Assembly: GCA_027058735.1 (NCBI GenBank)
Contig: JALURZ010000196.1
Span: forward strand, 1,568-10,078
DNA from: Hyphomicrobiales bacterium
GTDB taxonomy: Bacteria; Pseudomonadota; Alphaproteobacteria; Rhizobiales; JALURZ01
Reading direction: 5' to 3'
DNA length: 8,511 nt
The notes beneath the pieces were generated by a model, which had not been told where the DNA came from, did not search any database, and saw only the letters and a program-made list of their open reading frames with translations. This document shows, piece after piece, positions 7,231-8,511 of the stretch. Each line of letters opens with the position of its first letter. Positions within the stretch are counted from its first letter, which is position 1. The position numbers and the translations under genes were made by a program.

Positions 7231-7280
7231 TTTTCCTCCGGGTTGAATTTGCGCCGACATGGTGTGTCATGCCGCGACGC

Positions 7281-7293
7281 CGCCCGCCGGGCG
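7281..7293 (-). other. Small GC hairpin between sspB and the copper chaperone gene
   Basis: CGCCC (7281-7285) and GGGCG (7289-7293) form a perfect stem over a GCC loop. A competing, wider stem pairs GCCGCC with GGCGGC over roughly 7279-7301 with one irregularity. It lies about 20 bp beyond the sspB stop. Without a following T-run it is not a good terminator, so read-through from sspB into the chaperone gene is plausible. Confidence 0.25.
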
Positions 7294-7312
7294 CAGGCGG
7301 CCCGCGACCGGG

Positions 7313-7843
7313 TCACTTTTTCCTGAAGGCGTCCAGTTCGACCACTTCGGCGACCATGTCGGCGCGTTCTTCGTCGTCCTCGTTGGCTGCCCCGGTCTGG
7401 CCCAGCCGTTCGTTCGCCTGCCTCGGCATGGCGGTGATGCCGCCGGCTTCGCCCGTGTTTTCGTTGGCGTCTTCGCCGGCGGCTTCCGTTGCCGCCTCGA
7501 ATTGCAGGCCGAATTGCACGCTGGGATCGAAAAAGCCCTTGATGGCGGCGAACGGAACCACCAGTTGCTCGGGCGCATTGTTGAAGTTGAGCTCAACCGA
7601 AAACCGGTCCTTGCCCACTTCGAGATTCCAGAACTGATGCTGCAATACGATGGTCATTTCCTTCTCATATTGCGCGCGCAGCCGTTCCGACATGCGCACG
7701 CCGCTGGCCAGCGTATCGAAAGCGATGAAGAAGTGATGACTGCCGGGAAGGCCCGACTGGGCGACGCGCTCCAGCGCGGTACGCACGACGCCGCGCAGGG
7801 CCTCCTGGGCCATCAGGTCGTAGCGCATGAGATCTTCGGACAT
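7313..7843 (-). CDS. sspB: SspB-family ClpXP adaptor (alphaproteobacterial type, formerly DUF1321)
   Basis: A 176-residue protein. The N-terminal substrate-binding fold (about 1-118) has MRYDLMAQEALRGVVRTAL, GLPGSHHFFIAFDT, RLRAQYEKEMTIVLQHQFW, FSVELNFNNAPEQLVVPF and AIKGFFDPSVQFGLQF, all typical of alphaproteobacterial SspB. An acidic, flexible linker (119-165) follows, and the C-terminus VVELDAFRKK matches the ClpX-docking tail of the family. These dimeric cytoplasmic adaptors hold ssrA-tagged proteins and tether them to ClpX for degradation; in alphaproteobacteria a divergent SspB does this. The start at ATG 7843 is chosen because similarity begins at MSEDLMRYDL and GGAAG lies 6-7 nt upstream; a TTG at 7930 would add 29 unconserved residues. 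Immediately upstream on the same strand is the tmRNA gene that makes the tag this protein should read, so the two form one functional unit. Confidence 0.9.
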   Translation of the reverse strand: MSEDLMRYDLMAQEALRGVVRTALERVAQSGLPGSHHFFIAFDTLASGVRMSERLRAQYEKEMTIVLQHQFWNLEVGKDRFSVELNFNNAPEQLVVPFAAIKGFFDPSVQFGLQFEAATEAAGEDANENTGEAGGITAMPRQANERLGQTGAANEDDEERADMVAEVVELDAFRKK

Positions 7844-7900
7844 ATCGTCTTCCGCAATTGCAGCGCCATCAAGCCGTGATTCGTCACCATCCGCAAACAC

Positions 7901-7930
7901 ATTCCCTGATCGTGTCCACAATATGGTCAA
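7901..7930 (-). promoter_or_regulatory. Possible sspB promoter
   Basis: On the minus strand TTGACC (7930-7925), preceded by C to give the CTTGAC form common in alphaproteobacterial -35 boxes, is followed after 18 bp by GGGAAT (7906-7901), a poor -10 matching only its last three bases. It lies between the tmRNA 3' end and the sspB start at 7843, where a promoter would be needed if the tmRNA transcript ends at about 7935. Confidence 0.33.
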
Positions 7931-7934
7931 GGCT

Positions 7935-7972
7935 AGAAGAAAGTGGAGGGCTTCTGTTGCCCGGTGCCCTCC
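7935..7972 (-). terminator. Hairpin plus T-rich tract at the 3' end of ssrA
   Basis: On the minus strand GGAGGGC (7972-7966) and GCCCTCC (7951-7945) form a perfect 7-bp stem with a 14-nt loop, followed by ACTTTCTTCT (7944-7935), six T in ten bases. This fits an intrinsic terminator for the tmRNA precursor, with an interrupted T-tract. The same stem may be part of the mature coding RNA; the 14-nt loop leaves room for a pseudoknot. Confidence 0.55.
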
Positions 7973-8029
7973 GAAACCGCGCTCAGCCGTGCGAACGGCT
8001 AAGACTGAATTTGAAGCGGTCGCACTGCG

Positions 8030-8068
8030 TTACGCAGCGAGACGTGCTTCCGCATAGTTGTCGTTTGC
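8030..8068 (-). other. tmRNA tag reading frame encoding ANDNYAEARLAA
   Basis: Twelve codons from the resume codon GCA (8068-8066) to TAA (8032-8030) read ANDNYAEARLAA. With the alanine carried by the tmRNA the full tag is AANDNYAEARLAA. The AAND start and LAA end are the parts recognised by SspB-type adaptors and by ClpX in known systems. The stop codon sits in the loop of a perfect hairpin, CTGCG-TAA-CGCAG (8037-8025), comparable to the stop-bearing helix after the tag in one-piece tmRNAs. Confidence 0.93.
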
Positions 8069-8081
8069 AACTATTAAGACG

Positions 8082-8109
8082 GCCCGATAACAGCGGTACC
8101 ATACCGGGC
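8082..8109 (-). other. Candidate PK1 stem of the tmRNA coding piece
   Basis: GCCCG (8109-8105) can pair with CGGGC (8086-8082), placing a closed structure 13 nt before the resume codon at 8068. That is where pseudoknot PK1 lies in known tmRNAs. The enclosed 18 nt contain a GGTACC palindrome that may supply the second stem. The fold was drawn by hand and not computed. Confidence 0.45.
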
Positions 8110-8152
8110 GAAAGCACACCCTTTACACCCTCGTCGATCCTGTTTCGCCCCC

Positions 8153-8198
8153 ATCAGTTGCCGCCCCGAAAACGGTGCGGCGCGCCAAAGGCGGCAAG
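8153..8198 (-). other. Intervening segment removed between the two tmRNA pieces
   Basis: The 46 nt lie between the CCA end of the acceptor RNA and the first G of the coding RNA. TTGCCGCC (8197-8190) pairs perfectly with GGCGGCAA (8165-8158), with a smaller CCG-TTTT-CGG hairpin inside. The segment would extend the acceptor stem in the precursor and be cut out by tRNA-type 5' and 3' processing, as known for this tmRNA class. Confidence 0.75.
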
Positions 8199-8280
8199 TG
8201 GTGGAGGCGCCGGGTACTGCCCCCGGGTCCGATGGGTTTATTACGATGACAGTTTATCGCCATAGCCGGCCGAAGCCGGC
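8199..8280 (-). other. tmRNA acceptor RNA piece
   Basis: It starts with a perfect hairpin, GCCGGC-TTCG-GCCGGC (8280-8265), a very stable UUCG-type tetraloop. It ends with a T-arm (stem CCGGG 8226-8222 with CCCGG 8214-8210), acceptor strand CGCCTCC, discriminator A and an encoded CCA. The seven-base T-loop reads GGCAGTA, unlike the usual TTCRANY. The exact 5' end is inferred. Confidence 0.75.
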
Positions 8281-8288
8281 ACCTTCCA

Positions 8289-8294
8289 TATATA
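8289..8294 (-). promoter_or_regulatory. -10-like box of the ssrA promoter
   Basis: TATATA at 8294-8289 on the minus strand lies 8 bp before the first hairpin of the acceptor RNA, the right distance for a -10 box with transcription starting near 8282. No convincing -35 hexamer is found 16-18 bp upstream (the region reads CCTTTC), so the call rests on the -10 and its position. Confidence 0.4.
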
Positions 8295-8335
8295 CGCTCT
8301 TGAGGGCAAAAGAAAGGTTAGCGCGACGCTGAATT

Positions 8336-8376
8336 CGCTTTTTTCCCGCGAACTGGCGTCTTTTTCCGCAAACTGG
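8336..8376. repeat. Two imperfect tandem 21-bp repeats at the breakpoint of the PAS frame
   Basis: On the plus strand CGCTTTTTTCCCGCGAACTGG (split as CGCTTTTTTCCC and GCGAACTGG, 8336-8356) is followed directly by CGTCTTTTTCCGCAAACTGG (8357-8376). They match at most positions once a one-base indel is allowed. On the minus strand each reads CAGTTYGCGG followed by an A-run. Such repeated sub-terminal motifs occur at the ends of some insertion sequences, but no transposase gene or opposite end is present here. Confidence 0.5.
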
Positions 8377-8511
8377 GTCATGATCTACGGCGTTGTTTTC
8401 ATCAATCAGTGCATAGTCCTGCCAACTGAACCATCTGGGACCGTTCGCGGTCTCGATGCGCTGACAGTAATGCCGCCGATGTTCACCGCCGCGTTCGGGA
8501 AAGGATGGTGG

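Larger units (their letters stand above)
7935..8281 (-). ncRNA. ssrA: Permuted two-piece tmRNA (alphaproteobacterial type)
   Basis: tmRNA rescues stalled ribosomes: it acts as alanyl-tRNA, then as a short mRNA that adds a degradation tag. Here the gene is circularly permuted, as known for alphaproteobacteria. In minus-strand order it has the acceptor RNA (about 8280-8199), an intervening segment (8198-8153) and the coding RNA (8152 to about 7935). The two halves pair as one tRNA-like domain. GGGGGCG (8152-8146) pairs with CGCCTCC (8209-8203), followed by A and CCA (8201-8199). The third pair is G-U, the alanyl-tRNA synthetase identity signal. The P2 helix pairs CGA/TCG and GGGT/ACCC (8133-8127 with 8237-8230) with one bulged A. 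The resume codon GCA at 8068, preceded by TTAATAGTT, opens the tag frame. The outer ends are estimated: the 5' end from a -10-like box and hairpin, the 3' end from the terminator-like hairpin. Confidence 0.93.
8254..8511 (-). pseudogene. C-terminal part of a PAS-domain protein, probably truncated or decayed, running off the window
   Basis: A frame open from the window edge (8511) to a TAA at 8256-8254 contains RRHYCQRIETANGPRWFSWQ and then DYALIDENNAV (8478-8386). This resembles the last strands of PAS/PAC sensory domains (pattern RIET..GPRWF.W.DYA..DE.G.V). In that family the sequence then continues as roughly EIQSVGRDITERK. Here it becomes DHDPVCGKRRQFAGKK, the similarity fades, and the frame runs through a tandem repeat and the ssrA promoter into the first 28 nt of ssrA. 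A real gene is unlikely to end inside the tmRNA, so the tail looks secondary. Upstream of RRHYCQ the preceding residues (PPSFPERGGEH) are also poor, while the neighbouring frame reads FPNAAVNI, which could mean a frameshift near 8480. The parent gene could be a sensor kinase or cyclase; that part is outside the window. Confidence 0.42.

Noticed and set aside
7844..7930. A longer SspB start at TTG 7930
   Set aside because: The extra 29 residues are unlike the family start, and a usable Shine-Dalgarno sequence precedes the ATG at 7843. The TTG is better explained as part of a CTTGAC promoter box.
7827..8265. Small plus-strand open frames across the tmRNA region (76 and 135 codons)
   Set aside because: They are antisense to the tmRNA structure and have no protein features.
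8254..8394. A short protein starting at the minus-strand ATG near 8381 (MTQFAEKDASSREKSEF...)
   Set aside because: It has no ribosome-binding site or recognisable domain, contains the tandem repeats and would end inside ssrA. It is more likely chance.

Overview
The window is GC-rich, densely coding DNA from an alphaproteobacterium, probably of the Hyphomicrobiales (Rhizobiales) or a close order. The clearest evidence is a circularly permuted two-piece tmRNA gene, an alphaproteobacterial SspB-type ClpXP adaptor whose C-terminus ends in VVELDAFRKK, and an RHH_4-type ribbon-helix-helix protein beside a class II fumarase. The species cannot be read from the sequence.

Layout. Positions 1-172 hold no gene but two different palindromic repeat elements side by side. 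A promoter-like region follows. Then come two plus-strand genes in an apparent operon: an FAD-linked oxidase of the D-lactate dehydrogenase/glycolate oxidase family (271-1671) and a 1070-residue AsmA-family envelope protein (1688-4900). From 4881 to 8281 everything lies on the minus strand and converges on the AsmA gene. In transcription order these are the tmRNA gene ssrA (8281-7935), the SspB-type adaptor gene (7843-7313), a periplasmic PCu(A)C copper chaperone (7230-6694), fumC (6544-5153) and a small RHH protein (5156-4881). The RHH start codon overlaps the fumC stop, and its 3' end overlaps the AsmA gene by 20 bp on opposite strands. At the right edge, upstream of ssrA on the same strand, is a reading frame with a recognisable PAS-domain tail that loses similarity before two imperfect tandem 21-bp repeats and runs into the ssrA promoter and 5' end.

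How the parts fit. The most notable part is 7313-8281. The tmRNA encodes the degradation tag ANDNYAEARLAA for stalled ribosomes, and the next gene encodes the adaptor family that delivers such tagged proteins to ClpXP. Tag and tag-reader are thus about 90 bp apart on one strand. The permuted ssrA can be read piece by piece: acceptor RNA with T-arm and CCA end, a 46-nt intervening segment closed by an 8-bp stem, then the coding RNA with its acceptor-stem strand, the P2 strand, a candidate PK1, the tag and a stop-codon hairpin. The other genes are ordinary metabolic and envelope functions (fumarate hydration in the TCA cycle, 2-hydroxyacid oxidation, copper delivery, envelope biogenesis). No CRISPR array, toxin-antitoxin pair, phage gene or intact insertion sequence was seen.
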